Assembly: GCA_910578835.1 (NCBI GenBank)
Contig: CAJTSK010000001.1
Coordinates: 1 to 64,000 of the forward strand
Direction of reading: 5' to 3'
DNA length: 64,000 nucleotides
Origin: an uncultured Muribaculum sp.
GTDB taxonomy: Bacteria > Bacteroidota > Bacteroidia > Bacteroidales > Muribaculaceae
Part shown: positions 1-7,543 of the stretch, piece after piece
How the letters are laid out: every line of letters starts with the position of its first letter
How positions within the stretch are numbered: position 1 is the first letter of the stretch
The notes under the pieces: model-generated
The model's input: the letters and a program-made list of their open reading frames with translations, nothing else
Told to the model about the DNA's origin: nothing
Database searches by the model: none
Program-made: the position numbers and the translations under genes

Positions 1-6
1 TAAGCT

Positions 7-468
7 ATGGTTAGAAAATTTATTTATGGAATAGTGGGGATATCCGCTTTGATGTTTAGTGGCTGCTCTTCTGAAGAGTCAATGGAAAAATGTAAGCCGA
101 TAGTTGTAGAGTCGGAAGGTGTTGTCTTGACCTCTTCCCTTGAGGGCTTATTTCTGTCAGGGGATTTGTCGCCCCAGGGCGGAAGTTATATATTTACTCC
201 AAAGAGCGATGTCGAGTCACGCATACAAAGCGTGGAGGTCGACGGAGAGAGTTTGCCGTTTTCCTGTGATTGGGCTTCTGCGATTGTAGCCGGAGAACCG
301 ATTTGCAGTGGCGAGTGGGGTGAGATTGCTTATCTTAATGAAGAGTCGCCCTATGAGATAGGGGTTACAGTCAATGGTAACTCCGGGTCAGAGAGCCGCG
401 AAATAAAAATCTTCGTGCAAGGAGGATATGAAATGGTAACTATTGAGTTGGTGCAAGCCGCTGAGTAG
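7..468 (+). CDS. small secreted lipoprotein, function unknown
   Basis: 153 residues. The N-terminus is a lipoprotein signal peptide: a basic start (MVRK), a hydrophobic stretch and a lipobox ending FSGC at about residue 20, so the mature protein should be anchored to a membrane by its cysteine. The rest is beta-rich and ends in a strand pattern (EIKIFVQGGYEMVTIELVQ) reminiscent of the BACON/Ig-like domains common in Bacteroidales lipoproteins, but I cannot assign a family. The ATG lies 7 bases from the window edge, so upstream context is missing. Gene 612-1040 follows on the same strand after 143 bases and is also a small lipoprotein. Confidence 0.75.
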   Translation: MVRKFIYGIVGISALMFSGCSSEESMEKCKPIVVESEGVVLTSSLEGLFLSGDLSPQGGSYIFTPKSDVESRIQSVEVDGESLPFSCDWASAIVAGEPICSGEWGEIAYLNEESPYEIGVTVNGNSGSESREIKIFVQGGYEMVTIELVQAAE

Positions 469-611
469 GAATTGATTTAGCATCTGCTGCGGAGCGTAAC
501 CGTTGGCTTTCAATGGCGGATATTTAGACGGTTGATGCGGTAATGGCGCATGTCATCTGATTACTGTCTTCTCAATGCAGAAAGTTATATTTTTAACCTA
601 ATTATATTATT

Positions 612-1040
612 ATGAAGAAATTAAATTTGTTGTTGTTGGCTCTGTTATGCTGTGTGGTCTATTCTTGCAGTAAAGATGACGATCCGGTGACTGTAAGCTA
701 CTTGTCGGGTACCTTCACGCCTGGAGGCAGTCATGCTCTCGTTGCAACTGTTGACGGTGCTGCCGTCACTTCGGGAGAGGTGACGCTGACGGTGAATCCT
801 GAAAAACAGAGCGAGGGAGTCATGGTGATGAACAATGTCGTGTCAGGCACACCTTCGCTATCGGTCGATGTCTCGTTGAGGGAGATTACCGTGGATAATC
901 CGGCAGAAAATGCTGTTTATTATGAGATTACGGGCAGTAAGACCGTTGATGGCAAGACTGTTGACTGCAAGGGAGTGCTTATGGCTGAGCCTTACTCTCA
1001 AACCAACAAGTCTTTGACGCTTGTCGTGACGGTAAAATAG
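612..1040 (+). CDS. small secreted lipoprotein (possibly DUF4925-like)
   Basis: 142 residues with a clear lipoprotein signal: MKKLN, a leucine-rich core and lipobox VYSC near residue 19, followed by an acidic SKDDDP linker typical of Bacteroidota surface lipoproteins. The body is one beta-sandwich-like domain with alternating hydrophobic strands. It resembles the calycin-like or DUF4925-type lipoproteins of Bacteroidales, but this is only an impression. A strong hairpin terminator follows at 1072-1107. No enzymatic motif is visible. Confidence 0.75.
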   Translation: MKKLNLLLLALLCCVVYSCSKDDDPVTVSYLSGTFTPGGSHALVATVDGAAVTSGEVTLTVNPEKQSEGVMVMNNVVSGTPSLSVDVSLREITVDNPAENAVYYEITGSKTVDGKTVDCKGVLMAEPYSQTNKSLTLVVTVK

Positions 1041-1071
1041 CCGGTCATAAACCAAGGTTGTTGAAAATGAT

Positions 1072-1107
1072 AATCGGGAGGATGGTAGCAAGACCGTCCT
1101 CCCGATT
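1072..1107. terminator. hairpin terminator between convergent genes
   Basis: An 11-base stem (1072-1082 with 1097-1107, AATCGGGAGGA against TCCTCCCGATT) closes a 14-base loop. It lies between the lipoprotein gene ending at 1040 and the convergent GH28 gene ending at 1135. It can serve both strands. Confidence 0.7.
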
Positions 1108-1134
1108 GTATTTGTTACAGGATATGCAGGGCTA

Positions 1135-2493
1135 TTACTTCGTTTCATCGGTGGCGAGGCCGGGGGAGTCGGTCGCCACGAAGAGCGGGCGCGCGTCGGG
1201 CGCATCGGTGATTACGTTGAAGTTACGGAATGTCACGTTTTGGGTGTGGTTGAGCCAAAATCCTTTCGCCGGAAGGATTCCCCACATGGTCGCCTCAGGA
1301 TATTCTGCAATCTTTTCATCGAGCGGCGCGGCTGTTGCCTGCTGCCCTCCCTCATGGCGCAGGGTCACGTCGCTGATCTGCACATCGGTGACGGGATGTC
1401 CCTCCACGCCGGTGATTGAGCAACCTGTAGGTCCCGCCCCGTCAATCAGTATGTCATGAAGGCGTATGCCGCTTATTGACCCTACTTTGTCTACCGGTAT
1501 ATTTTCAGCGTATGGGCGGCGACGGTCGGCAAGGCGCATGAATATGGGAGATTCGGTTCCGGTGATGGTGATGTCGGCTATGTCGACATTGCTCATAGTG
1601 CCTCCGTCGACTATCTCAAGAGAGATAGCCGAATGACCTGTCGGCAGTCCGAAATATCGGCTTGACTGGTCGGCAGACGGTTTTACGACTATGCCTCGCA
1701 CAATGATATTGCGAAATCCGCCATTGGTCTCCGTGCCGAGCTTTATGGCGTTGCAGTGGCTTGACACCACGCAGTTGCTTATGGTAATGTCTTCGCAGAG
1801 TCGCGGCGATGTGCTTTTAAGCGTAATGCCGTCGTCGTCGGAGTCGGCTATCATGTCGCTTACTGTCACGTTGTGACATCCGTCAAGGTCGAGGGCGTCA
1901 TTATTGTAATTGTTGCGGTTGACTACCGTAATCCCATGAATCTTTACGCGGTCACATGCAAGATAATGTTGCATCCAGCAGCCTGAATTTTTCATCGTGA
2001 TTCCGCTTACTGTCACGTCGCTGCAGCGAATGAGCCTCAGCAGGTGGGGGCGCGTGATGCCCTCGTCGTTCCATGACAGCTTGGGAAAAGCCTTGCCCCT
2101 GCCGTCGATAGTGCCCTGTCCGGTTATTGCCACATGGTCGGCATTGTCGGCATAGATGAGCTGCACGGTAGGCACATTGGTGCGCAGCGACACGTAGTCG
2201 GTGCTCATCGGCTTATAGTCGGCGATGTCGGTGCTGCCATATAGTGTCGCCCCGTTTTCAAGATTTAGGGTCACATTGCTGCGGAGCACGATGCTTCCGA
2301 TTTTGTAGTTGCCTGCCGGCACATAAACCGTGCCTCCGCCGGCTGTGTGACATGCATCGATGGCTTTCTGCACGGCTTCTGTGCTGAGGCGTGTGGTGTC
2401 GCTCAACGCGCCATATTCAGTGATGTCGTATTCTTTTGCCCCGAGCCACATGGCAGTCAGGCTGAAAGCTAATGTGATAAATGCTGTTTTCAT
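1135..2493 (-). CDS. glycoside hydrolase family 28 (polygalacturonase-like), secreted
   Basis: 452 residues, starting with a Sec signal peptide (MKTAFITLAFSLTAMWLGA). The mature start has the typical pectate-lyase-fold opening (DITEYGALSDTT, then AIDACHTAGGGTVYVPAG). The parallel beta-helix follows, with GH28-like active-site blocks NNDALDLDGC (equivalent to the NTD block), DSDDDGITLKS (the DD block) and SSHCNAIKLG, where the usual GHG histidine block is altered. GH28 enzymes hydrolyse galacturonans in pectin, and Bacteroidales members often act on rhamnogalacturonan side chains. Substrate cannot be read from sequence. No SusC/D pair or other CAZyme lies next to it, so it is an isolated gene and not part of a visible polysaccharide utilisation locus. 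Confidence 0.85.
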   Translation of the reverse strand: MKTAFITLAFSLTAMWLGAKEYDITEYGALSDTTRLSTEAVQKAIDACHTAGGGTVYVPAGNYKIGSIVLRSNVTLNLENGATLYGSTDIADYKPMSTDYVSLRTNVPTVQLIYADNADHVAITGQGTIDGRGKAFPKLSWNDEGITRPHLLRLIRCSDVTVSGITMKNSGCWMQHYLACDRVKIHGITVVNRNNYNNDALDLDGCHNVTVSDMIADSDDDGITLKSTSPRLCEDITISNCVVSSHCNAIKLGTETNGGFRNIIVRGIVVKPSADQSSRYFGLPTGHSAISLEIVDGGTMSNVDIADITITGTESPIFMRLADRRRPYAENIPVDKVGSISGIRLHDILIDGAGPTGCSITGVEGHPVTDVQISDVTLRHEGGQQATAAPLDEKIAEYPEATMWGILPAKGFWLNHTQNVTFRNFNVITDAPDARPLFVATDSPGLATDETK

Positions 2494-2544
2494 GGGATGA
2501 TGTATATGTATGGGTTGTATGGTGATATGCCGGAGAGGGGGAGG

Positions 2545-3087
2545 TTATTCGATTACGGTCAGCTCGCCGGTGAGTGAGTCCATTATGTAGCCCGCCACTC
2601 TTACATCGGCAGCCATCAAGGGGTGATTGCGTATAAGGTCTACCGTCTCCTTCACTGCAGCATCGGTCTCTTCAAATCCGTGAAGCCAGCTTTTAAGGTC
2701 TATGCCGCAATGTCCCATCAGGGTTATATGCTCCTCGCTCACACCACGCTCACGCATAAGATGAAGCATCTCGTCGGCATTCATGCCCTGCACGCCACAT
2801 CCTGTATGACCGATTACCATAATCTCGTTTACGCCAAGCTCGTAGACTGCCACGAGCAGCGAGCGCATGGTCGAGTCAAAGGGATTGGTAATTGTGCCAC
2901 CGGCATTTTTAATGATTTTCACATCACCGTTGCGTATGCCGAGCGAGGCTGGCAGCAGCTCGATCAGTCGGGTGTCCATGCAGGTGACTATGGCTATTTT
3001 CTTGTCGGGGTATTTTGATGTCACGAAGCGTTCATAGGCTTTTGACGCGACAAACTCTTTGTTGTGATTTAATATCTCCTCAATCAT
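2545..3087 (-). CDS. beta-class carbonic anhydrase
   Basis: About 180 residues when started at the ATG at 3087 (MIEEILNHNKEF); the longer reading frame to 3117 only adds a stretch overlapping the promoter. It interconverts CO2 and bicarbonate with a zinc ion. The zinc and active-site signatures of the beta class are present: TCMDTR (Cys ligand with the Asp-Arg dyad) and IGHTGCGVQGM (His and Cys ligands). There is no signal peptide, so it is cytoplasmic. It has its own well-formed promoter at 3106-3137 although mnmC-like ends only 52 bases upstream. The likely role is supplying bicarbonate for biotin-dependent carboxylases and fumarate-based metabolism (inference). Confidence 0.93.
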   Translation of the reverse strand: MIEEILNHNKEFVASKAYERFVTSKYPDKKIAIVTCMDTRLIELLPASLGIRNGDVKIIKNAGGTITNPFDSTMRSLLVAVYELGVNEIMVIGHTGCGVQGMNADEMLHLMRERGVSEEHITLMGHCGIDLKSWLHGFEETDAAVKETVDLIRNHPLMAADVRVAGYIMDSLTGELTVIE

Positions 3088-3105
3088 GATCAGGTTATTT
3101 TTTCG

Positions 3106-3137
3106 CAAAAGTAACAAATCAATTTCATAGAGACAAA
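3106..3137 (-). promoter_or_regulatory. Bacteroides-type promoter of carbonic anhydrase
   Basis: On the minus strand TTTG (3134-3137), 20 bases, then TACTTTTG (3106-3113), an exact match to the Bacteroidota consensus TTTG/TAnnTTTG. It sits about 20 bases upstream of the ATG at 3087. Confidence 0.7.
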
Positions 3138-3139
3138 AG

Positions 3140-3796
3140 CTAAACGTTTTTAGTGGCTCGCAGTATCTCGCGCTTGCCCCCGGGAGGACCCGGCAGACGC
3201 TCCACGGTAAGCCCGAGCGACTGTAGCAGGCGCCTTATCGCCCCTTTTGCACAGTAAGTGGTCAACACTGCTCCCGGATTCATCACACTGACCACTCTGC
3301 GCAAAGCCTCTTCACTCCACATCTCCGGCTGCTTTTCCGGAGCAAATGCGTCAAAATACACCACGTCGATGCCCTCCGGAAGCTCATCGGCAAGGAAGTC
3401 GGCATTGCGTTTTTCGAGAGTGAACAGCGGAGAGATTTCCACCGGAGTGTCCCAAGGCGCGGCATTCAGCGTTGCCATTGCCTCTACACCGTAGTCGGGG
3501 AGAGCCCCCGGCGACAGCGGATGAAGTTCCAAGGCGATGTAGTGGACCCCGCAATGGCATGCCTCTGCCGACAGGGCGGCGTTAAGCCCTGTGCCGTAGC
3601 CTACTTCAAGTACACGCAGCGCGACTGATGACGGCTGACACAACGATTGGGCGCGATGCCTCAGCCCGCACTCCACATATACATGGCGGCTTTCTGTCAC
3701 CGCTCCTTTAACCGAGTGGTAATGCTCGTCAATATCAGCGAGATATAGAGTCGGGGAGCCATCGGCAGTGACTTGTATTTCAGTATTTGGGTCCAT
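3140..3796 (-). CDS. MnmC-type tRNA U34 methyltransferase domain protein (MnmC2 only)
   Basis: 218 residues. It has an S-adenosylmethionine motif I (LRVLEVGYGTGLNAAL) and the MnmC/DUF752 signature block VVYFDAFAPEKQPEMW, matching the methyltransferase half of MnmC, which makes 5-methylaminomethyl-2-thiouridine at tRNA position 34. The second MnmC half, a FAD-dependent oxidoreductase that removes the carboxymethyl group, is absent, and the length fits the single-domain form known from several phyla. It ends with the conserved glycine/proline region LPGPPGGKREILRA. The gene is divergent from the small lipoprotein at 3876. How the substrate is made without the FAD domain is not visible here. Confidence 0.85.
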   Translation of the reverse strand: MDPNTEIQVTADGSPTLYLADIDEHYHSVKGAVTESRHVYVECGLRHRAQSLCQPSSVALRVLEVGYGTGLNAALSAEACHCGVHYIALELHPLSPGALPDYGVEAMATLNAAPWDTPVEISPLFTLEKRNADFLADELPEGIDVVYFDAFAPEKQPEMWSEEALRRVVSVMNPGAVLTTYCAKGAIRRLLQSLGLTVERLPGPPGGKREILRATKNV

Positions 3797-3875
3797 TTAT
3801 TAATAAGTCTTTAAACAATAGGCAGTCTCCGGACGTATTATATACTATAATATGTTTCAGCTTATTTTGAACAAT

Positions 3876-4100
3876 ATGAAAAGAAAGCATGTCGCATGGC
3901 TTCTTGCCGCAATCCTGTTAATCGGTTCATCAGGTCTGACATCGTGCGAGACTCTCCACGGTTACTGGGGTGTCGGAAGTGAATATGGCTATGATTCCCA
4001 CCACGGTCACCATAAGCCGAAACCACCAAAGAAGCATAAGAAGCACAAGAAGCATAAAAAGCACCATCATCATCATCATCATGATGACTGGGACGATTAG
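3876..4100 (+). CDS. small lipoprotein with a His/Lys-rich tail
   Basis: 74 residues from ATG 3876 (MKRKHVAWLL); an in-frame ATG at 3852 would add eight residues ahead of the signal and is less likely. The lipobox LTSC lies at about residue 24. The mature protein starts ETLHGYWGVGSEYG and turns into a low-complexity tail with KHK triplets, seven consecutive histidines, and a final DDWDD. Such a tail could bind divalent metals or polyanions at the cell surface; this is inference only. The His run is encoded largely by CAT triplets (about 4063-4082), a possible slippage tract. The stop codon overlaps the end of convergent meaB by four bases. Confidence 0.7.
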   Translation: MKRKHVAWLLAAILLIGSSGLTSCETLHGYWGVGSEYGYDSHHGHHKPKPPKKHKKHKKHKKHHHHHHHDDWDD

Positions 4101-5191
4101 TGCTTGAAGTAAAAGTCAAGCACGTCGCGCGCGGCAGTAAACGAGCTTTGCTGATTGGACAATACACGCATCTCTTTCTCGCGTAACATATTTTCCACCT
4201 CAGGATTGGCGTAGAAGTGCTGTCGCAGCTTCTCGTTGATAGTCTCATACATCCAGTAGCGAGCCTGTTCCTGGCGTTTACGCTCGAAGTAGCCGTTTTC
4301 GGTGACAAACTTGAAATATCGGTCAATCATTTCCCACACTTCCGGTATGCCAAGCTCGTAGTAGCCTGAGTAGCACAATACCTCGGGCATCCATCCCGAG
4401 AGCGTTGGCGGGAATAGGTGGAGCGCGCTGCGGAACTGTGCCTGTGCAAGACGTGCGCGGTCCACATTGTCTCCGTCGGCTTTGTTGATCACTATGCCGT
4501 CAGCCATTTCCATGATTCCGCGTTTTATGCCCTGCAGCTCATCGCCGGTGCCGGCAAGCTGTATTAGCAGGAAGAAGTCGACCATCGAGTGGACGGCTGT
4601 CTCGCTCTGTCCTACGCCTACGGTCTCGACAAAAATGTTGTTGTAGCCCGCAGCCTCGCAGAGCACGATTGTCTCCCTCGTTTTACGTGCCACTCCTCCC
4701 AGGCTGCCTGCCGAGGGGCTGGGGCGTATAAATGCCGAGGGGTGGATGGCGAGTTTTTCCATGCGTGTCTTGTCGCCGAGTATTGAGCCTTTGGTGCGCT
4801 CGCTCGACGGGTCGATGGCAAGCACCGCAAGCTTTCCCCCGTCTTTAAGTACGTGAAGTCCAAATACATCAATCGAGGTGGATTTTCCGGCTCCCGGCAC
4901 ACCGGTTATGCCTATGCGGCGTGAATTTCCGGAGTAGGGCAGGCATTTTTCTATCACTTCCTGGGCGATTGCCTGATGGTCGGGCGACAGGCTTTCCACG
5001 AGGGTGACGGCACGGCTGAGCGTGGTTACGTCGCCTTTGAGAATCCCTTCTACCAGTTGACCTGCAGTTGGAAGCGGCTTGCGCTTGCGGGGTTTCAGAT
5101 AGGGGTTGACCGACGGGGGCTGAGCCACTCCGCTGTTTACGGTAAGTCCGTTGTATTTCTCGTCGTTCTCGATATGATGGTGTTGTGTCAT
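4097..5191 (-). CDS. meaB: methylmalonyl-CoA mutase-associated GTPase MeaB
   Basis: 364 residues. MeaB is a G3E-family GTPase that chaperones loading of adenosylcobalamin onto methylmalonyl-CoA mutase and protects the enzyme. Visible motifs: Walker A GVPGAGKST near residue 95, the AIDPSSERTKGSILGDKTRM switch region shared by MeaB/ArgK, the VETVGVGQSE block, and NKADGDN for guanine recognition. The C-terminal helical dimerisation arm is present. It starts 17 bases after the DUF1573 gene at 5209-6285 and is probably the last gene of that operon. The mutase subunits are not in this window. Succinate-propionate metabolism with B12 is standard for Bacteroidales. Confidence 0.95.
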   Translation of the reverse strand: MTQHHHIENDEKYNGLTVNSGVAQPPSVNPYLKPRKRKPLPTAGQLVEGILKGDVTTLSRAVTLVESLSPDHQAIAQEVIEKCLPYSGNSRRIGITGVPGAGKSTSIDVFGLHVLKDGGKLAVLAIDPSSERTKGSILGDKTRMEKLAIHPSAFIRPSPSAGSLGGVARKTRETIVLCEAAGYNNIFVETVGVGQSETAVHSMVDFFLLIQLAGTGDELQGIKRGIMEMADGIVINKADGDNVDRARLAQAQFRSALHLFPPTLSGWMPEVLCYSGYYELGIPEVWEMIDRYFKFVTENGYFERKRQEQARYWMYETINEKLRQHFYANPEVENMLREKEMRVLSNQQSSFTAARDVLDFYFKH

Positions 5192-5208
5192 GAGGGGGAT
5201 ATAGTTAA

Positions 5209-6285
5209 CTATTTTAGCAATTCGCCGACAACACGGATATTTGATACCGGGCGGTCGGGGTCGTTGGTGATGACTGTGATTCGTGCGTTTATGATGTCGG
5301 AGTCACATTTTCTGGTATCGGTCTTTACCTTGATTTTAGCCTGTGAGCCACCTTTGACTTCGGTCTTGTTGACTGATACCTCCACGGCAGGGTCAAGTGA
5401 TGACACCTTGCGTATTATAAGCGGGTCTTTGCCGAAATTCTCGATGATTATCTCTGCGTCGTTGCGTGTACCCACGGCTGTCTTGCCAAGGTCGATAGCT
5501 GTGGTCGACAAGGCTACCTTGGGCGCGCGTTCGCGCTTTTCGGGTGTCATGCGCGAGAAATCCTCGTTGACAATCGCAATCAGTTCGACCGGCTGCGAAA
5601 TGTCGCTTTTGACAGCGGGCGACACATTTACTACATCAGATGTCATGCCCCACTCGGAACTGCGCGCCGAGTTGTAGAAGAAGGTAAATGTCACCTGCTC
5701 GCCTGGGGGGACAGCTTCCGGATTGGTGCTTACGGTCATATATGCCGGCAGTCCGGTCACTACAGGGCGTATCGTGTCGTTGCTCTGGTTGTATCCGTCA
5801 AGGAAGGCGGTCTTGGTGCCACCCTTCCTGATATCGCCGAACGTGACTGTCTTGTTGCGCAATTTCAGGTTGCCCGCCTCAATCGGGAACCGGGCGCGCA
5901 AGGTGTTGGACGCGCCTATTACCACTCCGTTGATGGTAAGTATATTTTGAGCCGGGTCGCAGTTGGTCTCGACTTTTACTTTCTTGGAAAATTTGCCCGG
6001 TCGTCCTGTGGGGTCATATGTCACTTTAATGACAGCGCTGTCGCCGGGGGCGATAGGGTCGGTGGTGAAACGTGGCACCGTGCAGCCACATGATGCACGG
6101 GCGGCATATATCATCATCGGGGCATCGCCATCATTGACTACCACGAAGTCGGAAGTGACCTTTCCCATATCCTCGTCAAATGCCCCGAAATCGTGGGATA
6201 CGCTTTTCCAGCGTGCGACAGGACCGGCAAATGCTGTCGCCGAAATGGCGACACATGCGCTGAGCAACAAGTATCGTGGATTCAT
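5209..6285 (-). CDS. DUF1573 protein with repeated Ig-like (ASH-type) domains
   Basis: 358 residues with a Sec signal peptide (MNPRYLLLSACVAISATAFA). The N-terminal DUF1573 domain carries SHDFGAFDEDMG and RASCGCTVPRF, and two further Ig-like domains follow (about residues 130-235 and 250-358), the last with ATAVGTRNDAEIIIENFG-like strands. DUF1573 proteins are periplasmic or surface proteins of unknown function, widespread in Bacteroidota. Its start codon overlaps the stop of the neighbouring single-domain DUF1573 gene (TAATG), so the two are translationally coupled. The first domain is clearly paralogous to that neighbour. Confidence 0.85.
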   Translation of the reverse strand: MNPRYLLLSACVAISATAFAGPVARWKSVSHDFGAFDEDMGKVTSDFVVVNDGDAPMMIYAARASCGCTVPRFTTDPIAPGDSAVIKVTYDPTGRPGKFSKKVKVETNCDPAQNILTINGVVIGASNTLRARFPIEAGNLKLRNKTVTFGDIRKGGTKTAFLDGYNQSNDTIRPVVTGLPAYMTVSTNPEAVPPGEQVTFTFFYNSARSSEWGMTSDVVNVSPAVKSDISQPVELIAIVNEDFSRMTPEKRERAPKVALSTTAIDLGKTAVGTRNDAEIIIENFGKDPLIIRKVSSLDPAVEVSVNKTEVKGGSQAKIKVKTDTRKCDSDIINARITVITNDPDRPVSNIRVVGELLK

Positions 6286-6674
6286 TACTTTTTAGCTGTT
6301 TTGGGTATTACACATCCTTTTAGCTTCAAGGTGGGTCGGGTGCCCTTGACGTTGGTCTTCACCTTGATATTTTTTGTAAATTCTCCGGGACGTCCGAGCG
6401 GGTCAAATGTCACTTTGAGTTTTGCGGTTGCGCCCGGTTTAATCGGTTCCTTGGGTATCTCGGGGGTGGTGCAGCCGCAAGATGTGGTTGCGGAGATGAT
6501 GATAAGGGGAGCGTCACCGGTGTTGGTTATGACGAAATCATGGCTCACCGGACCTGCCGCTTCCTTTATGTTGCCGAAATCGTGGGTTGTCTTGTCAAAT
6601 GAGATGACCGGCGCGGCGGCAAATGCCGCTATGGCGACAAGCGCCGTCAAAATTGAAAAAATATATCTCTTCAT
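6285..6674 (-). CDS. single-domain DUF1573 protein
   Basis: 129 residues: a signal peptide (MKRYIFSILTALVAIAAFA) followed by one DUF1573 domain with THDFGNIKEAAGP and the Cys motif TTSCGCTTPEIP, ending in the GRPGEFTKNIKVKTN strand. The same order and near-identical motifs recur in the first domain of the downstream 358-residue protein, so the pair arose by duplication. Overlap by one base (TAATG) with that gene indicates an operon, probably continuing into meaB. A -7 element sits at 6723-6730. Confidence 0.85.
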   Translation of the reverse strand: MKRYIFSILTALVAIAAFAAAPVISFDKTTHDFGNIKEAAGPVSHDFVITNTGDAPLIIISATTSCGCTTPEIPKEPIKPGATAKLKVTFDPLGRPGEFTKNIKVKTNVKGTRPTLKLKGCVIPKTAKK

Positions 6675-6722
6675 AATGTAAATGGTTATGACATTATAAC
6701 AATATTATATAATGTAAAGATA

Positions 6723-6730
6723 CAAAGATA
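6723..6730 (-). promoter_or_regulatory. -7 element upstream of the DUF1573-meaB operon
   Basis: Minus-strand TATCTTTG matches the TAnnTTTG box. No clear TTTG is found 19-21 bases further upstream, so only the -7 half is supported. The leader to the ATG at 6674 would be about 45 bases and AT-rich. Confidence 0.45.
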
Positions 6731-6766
6731 GGCATATGGTTTATCGCCGTGCCGTGTTAATTTAGG

Positions 6767-7543
6767 TTAATCGGCAATCTTCAGCTCTTTGTCGACACCG
6801 AGTCCAAACAGGGCGTAATCATACCATACAGGGTCATCGGGACGCATCTCCCGAAGCCGCTGTGTAAGCTCGATTACCGCTTTCTTGTCATTGGCATTGC
6901 GGTTGAGCAGTCCGAGCTGGCGCGCGGTGTTGCCCACATGCACGTCGAGCGGTATGTAGAGTTGTGCCGGCGAGATTACATCCCATACGCCCATGTCGAC
7001 GATGCCGTCGTCGCGCACAAGCCATCGCAGAGCCATGTTGACGCGCTTTAAGGCGGTGTTGGCAAGATTGCCCGGCAGACAACGTGAATTGCAGACACCT
7101 CCGTTGGCGTCGGCAAGCTCGCGGTTCATCCTTTCGACAAGGGTCCAGGATGGAAGTTCAGTAGCGGCTATGCCCTCTGCTTTGGCAAAGTCGGCAAGCG
7201 AGACATGGCGGGAGTATATCGCGTTAAGTCCTCGCAGGAAGTGCCTGAAGTCTTTTGCAAAAAAGGTGCGGTGGATATTCATGTCGGGAAGGTCCTCGTA
7301 TCCTTTGTCCATGACATAGTTGTAGGGGGCATGGTCCATAAGGGAGAGCATCTTCTCGCAGTTGTTGCATATCATCTTGCGGTTGCCCCACGCTATGGTT
7401 GCGCTGAGCAACGCTGCTATCTCTATGTCCTGAAGCTTGTCGAAGCGTTTTGGAAATTGCACCGGGTCGCGGTCGATGAAGTCGATATGGTTGATGCGTG
7501 CCGCCTCGCGGTCAAGCATCTCTTTGAGTTCGTCTGTGGTCAT
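6767..7543 (-). CDS. TIGR02757 (DUF2400) family protein
   Basis: 258 residues, cytoplasmic, no signal peptide. It matches the TIGR02757 family by the opening block around DRDPVQFPKRFDKLQDIEI, the ALLSATIAWGNRKMI segment, and the C-terminal LRPDDPVWYDYALFGLGV region. The family is found mainly in Bacteroidota and some Proteobacteria. Its helical pattern has been compared with helix-hairpin-helix DNA glycosylase folds, but no activity is established and I do not assign one. The start codon overlaps the stop of the upstream MscS gene by four bases (ATGA), so both belong to one transcript. Confidence 0.85.
   Translation of the reverse strand: MTTDELKEMLDREAARINHIDFIDRDPVQFPKRFDKLQDIEIAALLSATIAWGNRKMICNNCEKMLSLMDHAPYNYVMDKGYEDLPDMNIHRTFFAKDFRHFLRGLNAIYSRHVSLADFAKAEGIAATELPSWTLVERMNRELADANGGVCNSRCLPGNLANTALKRVNMALRWLVRDDGIVDMGVWDVISPAQLYIPLDVHVGNTARQLGLLNRNANDKKAVIELTQRLREMRPDDPVWYDYALFGLGVDKELKIAD

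Noticed and set aside
4063..4082. CAT triplet run as a tandem-repeat or CRISPR-like feature
   Set aside because: It simply encodes the histidine tail of a small lipoprotein; only possible slippage is of interest.
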